Below are positions 1 through 8,064 of a DNA stretch of 64,000 nucleotides, piece after piece. The translations under genes were made by a program, and so were the position numbers. The stretch spans positions 1 through 64,000 of the forward strand of contig DATLDQ010000001.1 of the NCBI GenBank assembly GCA_035525785.1, written 5' to 3'. Positions within the stretch are counted from its first letter, which is position 1. Every line of letters starts with the position of its first letter. The notes under the pieces were generated by a model. The model worked only from the letters and a program-made list of their open reading frames with translations. It had not been told where the DNA came from and ran no database searches. Origin of the DNA: CADEED01 sp035525785. Its GTDB lineage: Bacteria > Pseudomonadota > Gammaproteobacteria > Steroidobacterales > Steroidobacteraceae.

Positions 1-184
1 TGGACTCGCTCGAGCGATAGGTCTTCTCCACGGTGCGGCCCGTGCGCAGGTTGCGAACGCGGACGCGGTTGAAGGCCTGGCCCTTGCCCGGCTTCACGTA
101 TTCGTTGTCGATCACGGCATACGGATCGCCATCGATCAGTAGTTTCATGCCGCCGCGGATTTCGTTCATTGAGTAACTGGACAT
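1..184 (-). CDS. efp: Elongation factor P, N-terminal part (cut by window edge)
   Basis: EF-P enters the ribosomal E site and relieves stalling at polyproline stretches in the cytoplasm. The visible 61 residues read as the N-terminal KOW-like domain of EF-P. The conserved loop YVKPGKGQAF places a lysine at residue 34, the position that EpmA lysylates in the E. coli-type pathway, so the gammaproteobacterial lysine form rather than the arginine (rhamnosylated) form is expected. The start is the ATG at 184 (MSSYSMNEIRGG). The 3' end lies outside the window. It is divergent from the FimX-like gene, with about 200 bases between them that can hold both promoters. No epm genes are visible here. Confidence 0.95.
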   Translation of the reverse strand, partial: MSSYSMNEIRGGMKLLIDGDPYAVIDNEYVKPGKGQAFNRVRVRNLRTGRTVEKTYRSSES

Positions 185-383
185 GGGTTTTCCGGGTTTG
201 CCCGAGTATTTTGGGCTTTGGGGCGGGCCTTGGGGGCCCGCAAAAAAGACCGCGCATGATACCGATCCGCCCCTGCCGCTGCCATACGAGCATCCGGCGG
301 GCCAAGTGTGAGCGGGCTCTCGGCCGGAGGACCCGGGGGGCGGTGCTAAACTTCGGCCCGCTTGTCTTTGTGTTCGGAGAGGG
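185..383. other. Divergent intergenic region efp / fimX-like
   Basis: These 199 bases separate two divergently read genes and presumably carry both promoters. I see no clear -35/-10 pair, inverted repeat or riboswitch fold. A short open frame runs across it, but it has unremarkable composition and no ribosome site, so I treat it as non-coding. Confidence 0.4.
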
Positions 384-2522
384 GTGCATGACGCACCCCG
401 CCCGGGGAATCGCTTGACGGACAATCCTGCCGTACCGCTCATCGTATTCTCGCCGCAGCGAGAACCATCGGAATTCATCAACAGCCTGATGCGCAAGGCG
501 GGTGAGCCCGTGCACTGCACGTGGATCCCGGCCGTGCGCGACCTGGGCGAAGCGCTCGAGCAGCTGAACCCGGAGCTGCTGATCTGCGCCTATGTGAGCG
601 AGGCGGATGCCAAGCAGGCCGCCACGGTGCGCGACCAGCTCGCACCGCAGGTGCCCATGCTGGTCGTGCGACCGCAGATCTCCGAAAACGACATTGCCGT
701 CGGCATGCGCCTGGGCGCGCGTGATGTCATCTCGCTGTCGGCCAGCGACCGGGTTCAGTCCGTGGTCGCACGCGAGCTGCGCTCGTTCCGGCTGGAACGG
801 GCACTGAACACCACGCTGCAATCGGCCAGCGACTACCGGCGCCAACTCCAGACCGTGCTGCAGCGTTCCAATGACGCCATCCTGCAGGTGCAGGAGGGCA
901 TCGTCGTCGATGCCAACCCGACCTGGCTCGAGCTGTTCGGCTACGGCGACGACACGGCGGTGGTCGGGCAACCGCTCATGGACCTGTTCGAAGAACGCTC
1001 GCACGCCGCGCTCAAGGGCGCGCTCGTGGCCTGTGGCCAGGGCCGCTGGAGCGATCATCCGCTCAAGGTGAACGGCCTGCTGGCCGACGGCACGCACCTG
1101 CTGCTCGACCTCGTGCTGACACCGGGCGAGTACGACAACGAACCCTGCGTCCGCATCATGGTGCCGGCGAAGAAGCGCGACGAGAAGCAGCTAACTACCG
1201 ATCTCACCGACGCGGTCAAGCGCGACATCACCACCGGCCTGCTGCTGCGCCGGCCGCTGCTCGACGCGATCGGCACGCGCATCGCGGCGCCGCCCGCGGC
1301 CGGCGTCCGCTACATGGCACTGATCCGCCCCGACAAGTTCGCCGAGCTCGAGAAGGACGTGGGCGCGCGCGCCAGCGAACAGCTGCTGGCCGAGTACGCG
1401 ACGCTGCTGAAGTCCTACCTCGGGCCGAATGACATCGCGGGGCGATTCGCCGGCGTATCGTTCCTCGCGCTCATCGAGCGCGGCAACTCGCACGACGTCG
1501 AAGCCTGGGCCGAGGCGGTGCTGGGACGGTTCAGCGAGAATGTCTCGAGTGTCGGGCAACGCTCCGTGCACTCGAGCTGCTCCATCGGCCTGACCGCGGT
1601 GCCGGCCGCCGGCGCGGGTATCGACGTGGTGGTGGCTGATGTCGTCGAAGCCGTGAAGCGCGCGCGCTCTCAAGGCGGCAACCAGATCTACCACCTCGAC
1701 AAGGCCGACACCGACACGCGCGTGCAGGCCTACGACAAGATCTGGGTGAAGCACATCAAGTCGGCACTCATGGAAAACCGCTTCCGCCTGGTTCAACAGC
1801 CGGTCGCGAGTCTGCAGGGCGAAGATCCGAACATGTTCGACGTGCTGGTCCGCATGCTCGACCACCAGGGCAAGGAAGTATTGCCGGCCGAGTTCATGGC
1901 CGCGGCCGAACGCAACGACTTGCTCAAGAACATCGATCGCTGGGTGGTTGGCGCCTCGCTGTCGTTCGCCGCCAAGTCGAAGCCCGGGTGCCTGTTCGTG
2001 CGCCTGTCGCGCGACAGCGTTCTCGACGTCACGTTCGCCGAGTGGCTCAAGACCCAGCTCGCGACGGGCACGCACACGCCCGCGCGACTTTGCTTCCAGA
2101 TCACGGAAAGCATCGCCGAGCAGTACATGAATGCCGCGTTGGCGCAGCTCGTCCAGCTCAAGAAGATGGGCTTCCGCCTCGCGCTCGAGCGCTTCGGCTC
2201 CGGCCGCGACCCGATCAAGCTCCTGGGCGCGATACCGCTCGACTTCATCAAGATAGACGGCGCGCTGGTGCAGGATCTGGCCGGCAACCACGAGACTCAG
2301 ACCATGGTGAAGAAGCTGGTCGAGCACGCGGGCAAGCTCAAGATCGAGACCATCGCCGAGCGCGTCGAGGACGCCAACACCATGGCGGTGCTGTGGCAGC
2401 TGGGCGTGCAATTCATCCAGGGCTATTTCGTGAACGCGCCCGAAGAAGTGACCATCACCGACACGCAAACCATCCGCACTCTCGCACCGCCGGCCGCGCC
2501 GTCCCGCCCCGGCACCCGCTAA
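384..2522 (+). CDS. FimX-like degenerate REC-PAS-GGDEF-EAL c-di-GMP effector
   Basis: This 712-residue protein has the FimX architecture: a receiver-like domain (about 15-135) without an obvious phospho-acceptor Asp, a PAS domain (about 150-265), a GGDEF domain (about 280-440) and an EAL domain (about 450-695). Both catalytic signatures are broken. The GGDEF position reads AGVSF (356-360) and the EAL position reads DVL (486-488), close to the EVL of Pseudomonas FimX. The loop that should carry DDFGTG reads ERFGSGRD. It should therefore bind c-di-GMP rather than make or cleave it; FimX itself controls type IV pilus assembly and twitching at the cell pole. The GTG at 384 keeps the frame open, but a TTG at 414 preceded by CGGGGAA is an equally good start. 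Confidence 0.8.
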   Translation: MHDAPRPGNRLTDNPAVPLIVFSPQREPSEFINSLMRKAGEPVHCTWIPAVRDLGEALEQLNPELLICAYVSEADAKQAATVRDQLAPQVPMLVVRPQISENDIAVGMRLGARDVISLSASDRVQSVVARELRSFRLERALNTTLQSASDYRRQLQTVLQRSNDAILQVQEGIVVDANPTWLELFGYGDDTAVVGQPLMDLFEERSHAALKGALVACGQGRWSDHPLKVNGLLADGTHLLLDLVLTPGEYDNEPCVRIMVPAKKRDEKQLTTDLTDAVKRDITTGLLLRRPLLDAIGTRIAAPPAAGVRYMALIRPDKFAELEKDVGARASEQLLAEYATLLKSYLGPNDIAGRFAGVSFLALIERGNSHDVEAWAEAVLGRFSENVSSVGQRSVHSSCSIGLTAVPAAGAGIDVVVADVVEAVKRARSQGGNQIYHLDKADTDTRVQAYDKIWVKHIKSALMENRFRLVQQPVASLQGEDPNMFDVLVRMLDHQGKEVLPAEFMAAAERNDLLKNIDRWVVGASLSFAAKSKPGCLFVRLSRDSVLDVTFAEWLKTQLATGTHTPARLCFQITESIAEQYMNAALAQLVQLKKMGFRLALERFGSGRDPIKLLGAIPLDFIKIDGALVQDLAGNHETQTMVKKLVEHAGKLKIETIAERVEDANTMAVLWQLGVQFIQGYFVNAPEEVTITDTQTIRTLAPPAAPSRPGTR

Positions 2523-2551
2523 CTACGGGGCTTCCGTCCTTCGACCCGGCG

Positions 2552-4537
2552 CTATCGCACCGGGCCTCTCTCGTCTGAATAGATGGCGGTTCCGGCGGGC
2601 GCCGAGCTCGTCACCCAGCCGCGATACATGCCGCTCGAATTCATGGCGAAGCCGACGTGCCCCTGCGCGTCCATCGCGATGACGCCACCGTCCCCACCGA
2701 GCGCGCCGATGTCGGCGATGGTGGCTTCCGCCGCGGCCTGCACCCCGGCTTTGAGCCAATCCACGCGGTCGCAGATCTGACGCGCGGCGCTCGCGCGGAT
2801 GAAGTACTCGCCCGAGCCGGTGGCCGACACGGCGCAGCCGGCGTTCGCGTAGGTTCCGGCGCCGATCACGGGCGAGTCGCCGATGCGGCCCCAGCGCTTG
2901 CCCGTCATGCCACCCGTCGACGTGCCGGCCGCGAGATGACCCTGGACGTCGAGGGCCACCGCTCCCACGGTGCCGCGCGAATGCGTGGCATCGAGTAGTT
3001 TGGCGTTGTCGCGCCGCCAGTCGAGCAGCTGCTGCCAGCGCTGCTCGGTGCGGAAGTAAGACGGATCCACCTGTTCGAGCCCCTGCTCCGCCGAGAACTG
3101 GTCGGCGCCCTCGCGCGCGAGCATGACGTGTGGCGATTTCTCCATGACTGCGCGCGCGAGGCTGATGGGATTCTTCGTGCGCGTGACGCCGGCCACGGCG
3201 CCCGCGCGGCGCGTTTCCCCATCCATGAGCGAAGCATCGAGCTCGTTGCGGCCGTCGGCGGTGAACACTGCGCCCTTGCCCGCATTGAAGAGCGGATCGT
3301 CCTCGAGCACGCGAATCGTCGCCTCGACGGCATCGAGACTGGTGCCGCCGCGACGCAGGATCTTCTCCCCGGCCGCGAGCGCCGCATTCAACGACGCTCG
3401 ATACGCCGCTTCCTGACCTGGTTTGAGATCGCCACGCTCGATCACACCGGCGCCGCCGTGGATTGCCAGCGCCCAGCTCTTGTCGGCCACGTGCACGGGC
3501 GGCGGCGTCTGCGCCGCGGCCTTGAGCGCGGACCACGACGCGTCGTCGAACCTGCCGTCGACCACATTCACGGTCAGCGAGAACGACGGATCGGTCACCG
3601 AAAAATCGCGCAAGTCGACGCGGCTCTCCTCGCCGATGCCCACCACCGGCACCGCGCGGAAGTTGAAAGGGCCGCGCTTGAGCACGTCGGGCGCCCGCAT
3701 CGGCCGCACCAGCCAGGCGAAGCCACGACCATTGGAATACACGCGCCCCTTGCCGTCGGGCTCGACGCACAGCGCGGCTTTCTCATCGATGCCGAGCCCG
3801 GTGATCGACGGGTCCTTCTCCTCCGTGGCCAGTCGCCCGACGAACACGAGCAACCGTCCGAAGCGCTCGCGGATCGCGAAGTGGCTGTCGGTGATCACGT
3901 TGCCGAGCAGCGGCATGTGCAGGAAATCGCGCACCAGCGTGACGCCGCTGCCGAGCGGATCCTTCAGCGCATCCTTCGACAGGAGGCTGCCGTTGTCCAT
4001 GGCGCCATAGCTGTAAGCGCCCAGGATGGCGAGACCCGCGCTCGTGCCACCGACGGGCTTGCCGGCTCGCACATGTCGATCGAGCAACTCGTTGAGCGGC
4101 GTGCCACGGAAATAGCGCACGTAATTCGCCTGGTCGCCGCCGCCGATGAAGATGCCGTCCGCCTTGCGGATGATGTCGAGCACGCGCGCATCGCTCGCCG
4201 CATCGCGCGAGTGGAACACCAGTGTCTGCACGGAGGCCGCGCCGCCGATCTCCTTGAGGAAGTCCTGCTGGAGGTCGTCGGAGCCCGAGGCACGCAGCAT
4301 CACGAGGTGCCCGCCACCCATGCGTTCGACGAACCAGCGGAATGCCGGCACGGGCCAGTCGCCGCCGCCGAGAAGCATCAGGCCGGCCGATGTGACCGCG
4401 GGATGCGGCGCATCGAGATCGCCGGCCGAGTAGTAATCGTAGGGCGCGACCTTCGCGGCGGCCCAGGTGGCAGATGCGAAGGACGCGAGCCATACCAGTC
4501 CTGCGAGAAACCCCAATCGGCGCGCCTGCGTCGTCAT
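2552..4537 (-). CDS. Exported cyanophycinase (S51) - isoaspartyl peptidase (Ntn) fusion
   Basis: The 661-residue protein begins with a Sec-type signal peptide (1-28). Residues about 40-335 resemble cyanophycinase, peptidase family S51: the nucleophile elbow GGTSAG carries Ser166, and the family block DSHF..R.R.GRL follows at 217-229. Residues about 352-655 resemble the isoaspartyl peptidase / plant-type asparaginase family: AIHGGAG opens the domain (358-364), and the autoprocessing nucleophile Thr523 sits in GTVGAVALD, followed by a glycine-rich GTSTGG segment. Cyanophycinase releases beta-Asp-Arg dipeptides from cyanophycin, and isoaspartyl dipeptidase splits them to Asp and Arg, so one periplasmic or secreted chain could do both steps. 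The start ATG at 4537 follows GGAAGGTGA. It is divergent from the TonB receptor at 4636. Substrate assignment is inferred from families. Confidence 0.82.
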   Translation of the reverse strand: MTTQARRLGFLAGLVWLASFASATWAAAKVAPYDYYSAGDLDAPHPAVTSAGLMLLGGGDWPVPAFRWFVERMGGGHLVMLRASGSDDLQQDFLKEIGGAASVQTLVFHSRDAASDARVLDIIRKADGIFIGGGDQANYVRYFRGTPLNELLDRHVRAGKPVGGTSAGLAILGAYSYGAMDNGSLLSKDALKDPLGSGVTLVRDFLHMPLLGNVITDSHFAIRERFGRLLVFVGRLATEEKDPSITGLGIDEKAALCVEPDGKGRVYSNGRGFAWLVRPMRAPDVLKRGPFNFRAVPVVGIGEESRVDLRDFSVTDPSFSLTVNVVDGRFDDASWSALKAAAQTPPPVHVADKSWALAIHGGAGVIERGDLKPGQEAAYRASLNAALAAGEKILRRGGTSLDAVEATIRVLEDDPLFNAGKGAVFTADGRNELDASLMDGETRRAGAVAGVTRTKNPISLARAVMEKSPHVMLAREGADQFSAEQGLEQVDPSYFRTEQRWQQLLDWRRDNAKLLDATHSRGTVGAVALDVQGHLAAGTSTGGMTGKRWGRIGDSPVIGAGTYANAGCAVSATGSGEYFIRASAARQICDRVDWLKAGVQAAAEATIADIGALGGDGGVIAMDAQGHVGFAMNSSGMYRGWVTSSAPAGTAIYSDERGPVR

Positions 4538-4572
4538 CGCTTCACCTTCCGCGTGATACTTCGCGGCGGAGC

Positions 4573-4603
4573 TTTACACAAAAAACCTTCCGCCCCCTAG
4601 AAT
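4573..4603 (+). promoter_or_regulatory. Candidate sigma-70 promoter for the TonB receptor operon
   Basis: TTTACA at 4573-4578 and TAGAAT at 4598-4603 form a plausible -35/-10 pair with a 19-base spacer, somewhat long, in the 98-base gap between the divergent peptidase fusion and the receptor. The receptor ATG at 4636 would follow a leader of about 25 bases. It is a visual match only. Confidence 0.35.
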
Positions 4604-4635
4604 CGGACGGGGACAAACGGATCGGGGAGACGGAC

Positions 4636-7404
4636 ATGAAGACGGGGCTCAGCGCTCTCGGAGCCGCGATCGCGGCGATCATCAGCGGCACGGCAGCGGC
4701 CCAGGACGCCAACGCGCCGCTGGAAGAGGTGGTGGTCATCGGCTCGCGCATTCCTCGCGTCAAAGAGGAAGGTCCGGCGCCTGTCACGGTGATCGACGCA
4801 CGCCAGATCGAGAACTCGGGACTGACCAACGTACCCGACCTGCTGAAGGCGCTGACGCAAAATGCAGGCGCCACCCAGAGCCAGCAGTCGTTCAGCGGCT
4901 CGGACTTCACGCCCGGCGCGGAACAGGTGGATCTGCGCGGCCTCGGCGCGAACCATTCGCTGGTGCTGGTCAACGGCCGTCGCATCGCCGACTTCCCGCT
5001 GCCGCTCGACGGACTCAGCAACTTCACCGACATTTCCAACATCCCGGTCGGCATGATCGACAAGGTCGAGGTGCTGTCGGGCAGCGCGTCGGCGATCTAC
5101 GGCTCCGACGCCATCGCCGGCGTCGTGAACTTCGTGCTGAAGAAGGATGTCGAGGGCATCGACGTCAGCTATCGCTACGGCACGCCGACCGCCGATGGCG
5201 GCGGCGATTCGCACCGGCTGTCGATATCCGCCGGGCTGTCGCGCGAAAAATTCCACGCGGTGTTCGGCGTGGAGCTGCTCGACCAGCGACCGTTGTGGGC
5301 ATTCGACCGGAGCATCCAGGACTCGACCGCCGACAACCCGACGACCGACGAACCGATCGCGCGCCGCGACTTCCTGCGCATCGAGCCCAACGACGAGGTG
5401 TACATCGATCCGGGCCAGGCCACCTGCGACTCGCTGTCGGATCTCAACAACGGCACGATCGGCTGGGGCACGCGTCCCGGCTGGGGTCCGTTCGACGACG
5501 ACCTCGATGATTGGGGTCCCGGTCATTTCTGCGGCAGCGAGCAGTCGATCGGCTTCGGCACCATCCTGAATTCGCGCCGCGGCGCGACCGGCTTCGCGTC
5601 CCTCAGCTACGAACTGGGTGAAACCACCACGTTGTTCGCCGACGTGCTGATCGGCACCAGCAAGGTCAAGACGTTCAAGGACGTGCAGTCCTGGAACTAC
5701 ATGGACGAGAACGGCAACGAGGAAGGCACGTTCTTCAACGACCAGGTCGGCGATCTCGACAACTGGTATCGCCAGTTCACGCCCGAGGAGATGGGCGGCC
5801 TCGAGCGCGGCATGATCCAGAACGACCAGACCACGATCACGATCACGCCCGGCATCAAGGGCTCATTGGGCGAGGAGTGGCGCTACGAGGCCTACCTCAA
5901 CCACAGCCAATACGAGGTGAAGGTGAGCTGGCCGCAGATCGTTGCCGCCGCGGCGAACGAGCTCTTCCTCGGCGAGCAGACCGGCGAAGTGGACGGTCTC
6001 GCATCGTTCGACGCCGACCCCGCGCGCCTGTACACACCGCTCACGCGCGCGGAATACGACTCGATCTCGGCGCGCACCGTGTATCACCCGGAAGCGCGCA
6101 ACGACTATGCCTCCTTCACGCTGACCAACGCCGAGCTGTTCGAACTACCGGCGGGTGGCGTGGGCTTCGCGGCGAATGTCGAAGCGGGCAACCAGGCCTA
6201 CGAGCTGAATCCCGATCCTCTCGCGCTCGGCTACTACTACTTCAGCTGGAAGGACCAGGACGGCCATGGCTCGCGCAATCGCTGGAGCGGCAGCTACGAG
6301 TTCCGGATCCCGGTCGCGGAGCAGCTCGAGCTCAGCACGGCGGGGCGCTACGACAACTACCACTTCGCCGGAAACGACGTCGGCAAATTCACGTACAACT
6401 TCGGTCTCGAGTTCACGCCACTCGATTCGCTGCTGGTGCGCGCCTATTACGGCACCGGCTTCCGCGCGCCCGATCTGCACTACGTGTTCGCGGGCTCGGG
6501 GCAGGTGGAATCCGGCGGCAACGACTATTACCTGTGCCGCACCGAACAGCCCGACGATGAGATCTCCGACTGCGACTTCTCGGACCTCGACATCATCGCC
6601 GTCCGCAGCGGCAACCGCGATCTCGAGCCGGAGACCAGCACCTCGTGGGGCGCGGGCGTGGTCTGGTCGCCGTCCGAGCATTTCATGGTCTCGCTCGACT
6701 ACTTCGATGTGAAGCTCGATGCCCAGGTGCAGAACCTGCGCGTCGACAATGTGCTGCGCGATGAGGCGGATTGCCGCCTCGGTGAAACGCAGAATGGCAC
6801 CGCCGTGGACGTCACCTCGCCGACCTGCATCGACGCGATCGCACGCGTGACTCGCTACCCGGTGGGGTCGGTGTCCGAAGGTGAGATCGCGAGCGTGCGC
6901 GTGAACCCGATCAACATCGCCAACGAGAGCACCGATGGCGTGGATTTCGCGGTGCGCTACGAGCAGCCCATCGGTGGTTCGTCGCTCACCTTCATTGCCG
7001 GCTATACCAAGGTGTTCAACCACGAGTCGCAGCAATACGTCGGCGACCCGATCATCGATCAGTTCCGCCCGGACTCGGGCTTCGTGATTCCGCGCAGCAA
7101 GGCCAGCGCGAGCGTGACGCTCGACTCCGGGCCCTGGAGCGCGACGTTGCATGCGCAGCGTCTCGACCGGCTGGCGAACTGGGGCGAGGACGGTTTCATC
7201 CCGGCGAGCATCCTCATGAACGCATCGGTGGAATACGAGTTCAACGAGGACGCGAGCGCGCGGCTCACCGTCGACAACCTCGCGGACAAGCAGCCGGTCA
7301 AGGATCCGACGTATGCATCGTATCCGTACTACGACGTATCCTGGTTCGACTCGATGGGGCGCGCGGTCTACCTCACGATCAACTACAAGTTCGGTGGCCA
7401 GTGA
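4636..7404 (+). CDS. TonB-dependent outer-membrane receptor
   Basis: This 922-residue protein has a signal peptide ending near residue 25 (TAAAQD), a TonB-box-like stretch EEVVVIGSRIP just after it, a plug domain (about 45-165, with motifs such as DLRGLGANHSLVLVNGRR and GSASAIYGSDAIAGVVNF), and a long beta-barrel rich in aromatic and acidic residues. Such receptors use TonB-ExbBD energy to import large or scarce substrates across the outer membrane. The start is the ATG at 4636 with GGGGAGA upstream. It overlaps the LysE-type exporter by four bases and is divergent from the cyanophycinase-isoaspartyl peptidase fusion, so a peptide or cyanophycin-derived ligand is a reasonable guess but is not proven by the sequence. 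Confidence 0.9.
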   Translation: MKTGLSALGAAIAAIISGTAAAQDANAPLEEVVVIGSRIPRVKEEGPAPVTVIDARQIENSGLTNVPDLLKALTQNAGATQSQQSFSGSDFTPGAEQVDLRGLGANHSLVLVNGRRIADFPLPLDGLSNFTDISNIPVGMIDKVEVLSGSASAIYGSDAIAGVVNFVLKKDVEGIDVSYRYGTPTADGGGDSHRLSISAGLSREKFHAVFGVELLDQRPLWAFDRSIQDSTADNPTTDEPIARRDFLRIEPNDEVYIDPGQATCDSLSDLNNGTIGWGTRPGWGPFDDDLDDWGPGHFCGSEQSIGFGTILNSRRGATGFASLSYELGETTTLFADVLIGTSKVKTFKDVQSWNYMDENGNEEGTFFNDQVGDLDNWYRQFTPEEMGGLERGMIQNDQTTITITPGIKGSLGEEWRYEAYLNHSQYEVKVSWPQIVAAAANELFLGEQTGEVDGLASFDADPARLYTPLTRAEYDSISARTVYHPEARNDYASFTLTNAELFELPAGGVGFAANVEAGNQAYELNPDPLALGYYYFSWKDQDGHGSRNRWSGSYEFRIPVAEQLELSTAGRYDNYHFAGNDVGKFTYNFGLEFTPLDSLLVRAYYGTGFRAPDLHYVFAGSGQVESGGNDYYLCRTEQPDDEISDCDFSDLDIIAVRSGNRDLEPETSTSWGAGVVWSPSEHFMVSLDYFDVKLDAQVQNLRVDNVLRDEADCRLGETQNGTAVDVTSPTCIDAIARVTRYPVGSVSEGEIASVRVNPINIANESTDGVDFAVRYEQPIGGSSLTFIAGYTKVFNHESQQYVGDPIIDQFRPDSGFVIPRSKASASVTLDSGPWSATLHAQRLDRLANWGEDGFIPASILMNASVEYEFNEDASARLTVDNLADKQPVKDPTYASYPYYDVSWFDSMGRAVYLTINYKFGGQ

Positions 7405-8012
7405 GCGTCTACGGGCTCCTGACGTTCTGCGCGGTCTACACGCTGGCGGTCGCGACGCCCGGCCCCGGTATCGCGGCCATCGTCGCGCGCTCGCTGGCGC
7501 ATGGCATGAAAGGCGCGCCAGCGTTCATCGCGGGCTTCGTGGTCGGCGACATGGTGTGGTTCTCGATCGCCGCGACGGGCCTCGCAGCGCTGGCCAAGGC
7601 CGCCGCCTGGCTGTTCATCGGCATCAAGTGGGCCGGCGTGGCCTATCTTCTCTACCTCGCGTACCGGCTATGGACCGCGCCCGCGGAGCGCGTCGAGGTC
7701 AAGGGTGACGACCGCCAGCATGGCTGGCGCGCCTTCGTCGCGAGCCTGATGCTCACGCTCGCGAACCCGAAGGCCATCCTGTTTTTCCTGGCGCTGCTGC
7801 CCACCGTGGTCGACCTCACGACGCTCACGGTGGCGAGCTTCCTCGAGATCTCGGCCGCGATCTGCCTGTTGCTGCCACTGGTGCTCGGCGCTTACGTGGT
7901 GCTGGCCGCGAAGGCGCGCCGGATGTTCACCACGCCAAGCGCCGTGCGCAAGCTGAACCGCGGCTCGGGAGTGGCGATGGCTACCGCCGCCGTGGTCGTC
8001 GCCACGCGTTGA
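7401..8012 (+). CDS. LysE/RhtB-family amino-acid exporter
   Basis: This 203-residue, highly hydrophobic protein has about six membrane segments. The opening segment ends in TPGPGIAAIVARSLAHG, the usual LysE/RhtB N-terminal signature, and ANPKAILFF marks the family's central segment. Members export basic or neutral amino acids across the inner membrane. The GTG start overlaps the receptor stop (GTGA), so the two are translationally coupled. Next to a system predicted to release arginine and aspartate, a role in disposing of excess arginine would make sense, but the specificity cannot be read from the sequence. Confidence 0.85.
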   Translation: MSVYGLLTFCAVYTLAVATPGPGIAAIVARSLAHGMKGAPAFIAGFVVGDMVWFSIAATGLAALAKAAAWLFIGIKWAGVAYLLYLAYRLWTAPAERVEVKGDDRQHGWRAFVASLMLTLANPKAILFFLALLPTVVDLTTLTVASFLEISAAICLLLPLVLGAYVVLAAKARRMFTTPSAVRKLNRGSGVAMATAAVVVATR

Positions 8013-8064
8013 TCGATGAAGGGGTGCCGGACAACCTTTCGCGGTTGACCGGCACCGCGGTTCG

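Noticed and set aside
169..417. 82-residue frame between efp and the FimX-like gene
   Set aside because: It starts inside the efp coding region on the other strand, lacks a ribosome site and has no recognisable features.
1191..2468. Long open frame on the minus strand opposite the FimX-like gene
   Set aside because: It lies wholly antisense to a gene with clear domains, and its composition (His/Arg/Leu/Val rich) is what the complement of GC-rich coding DNA gives. No ribosome site or family motif.
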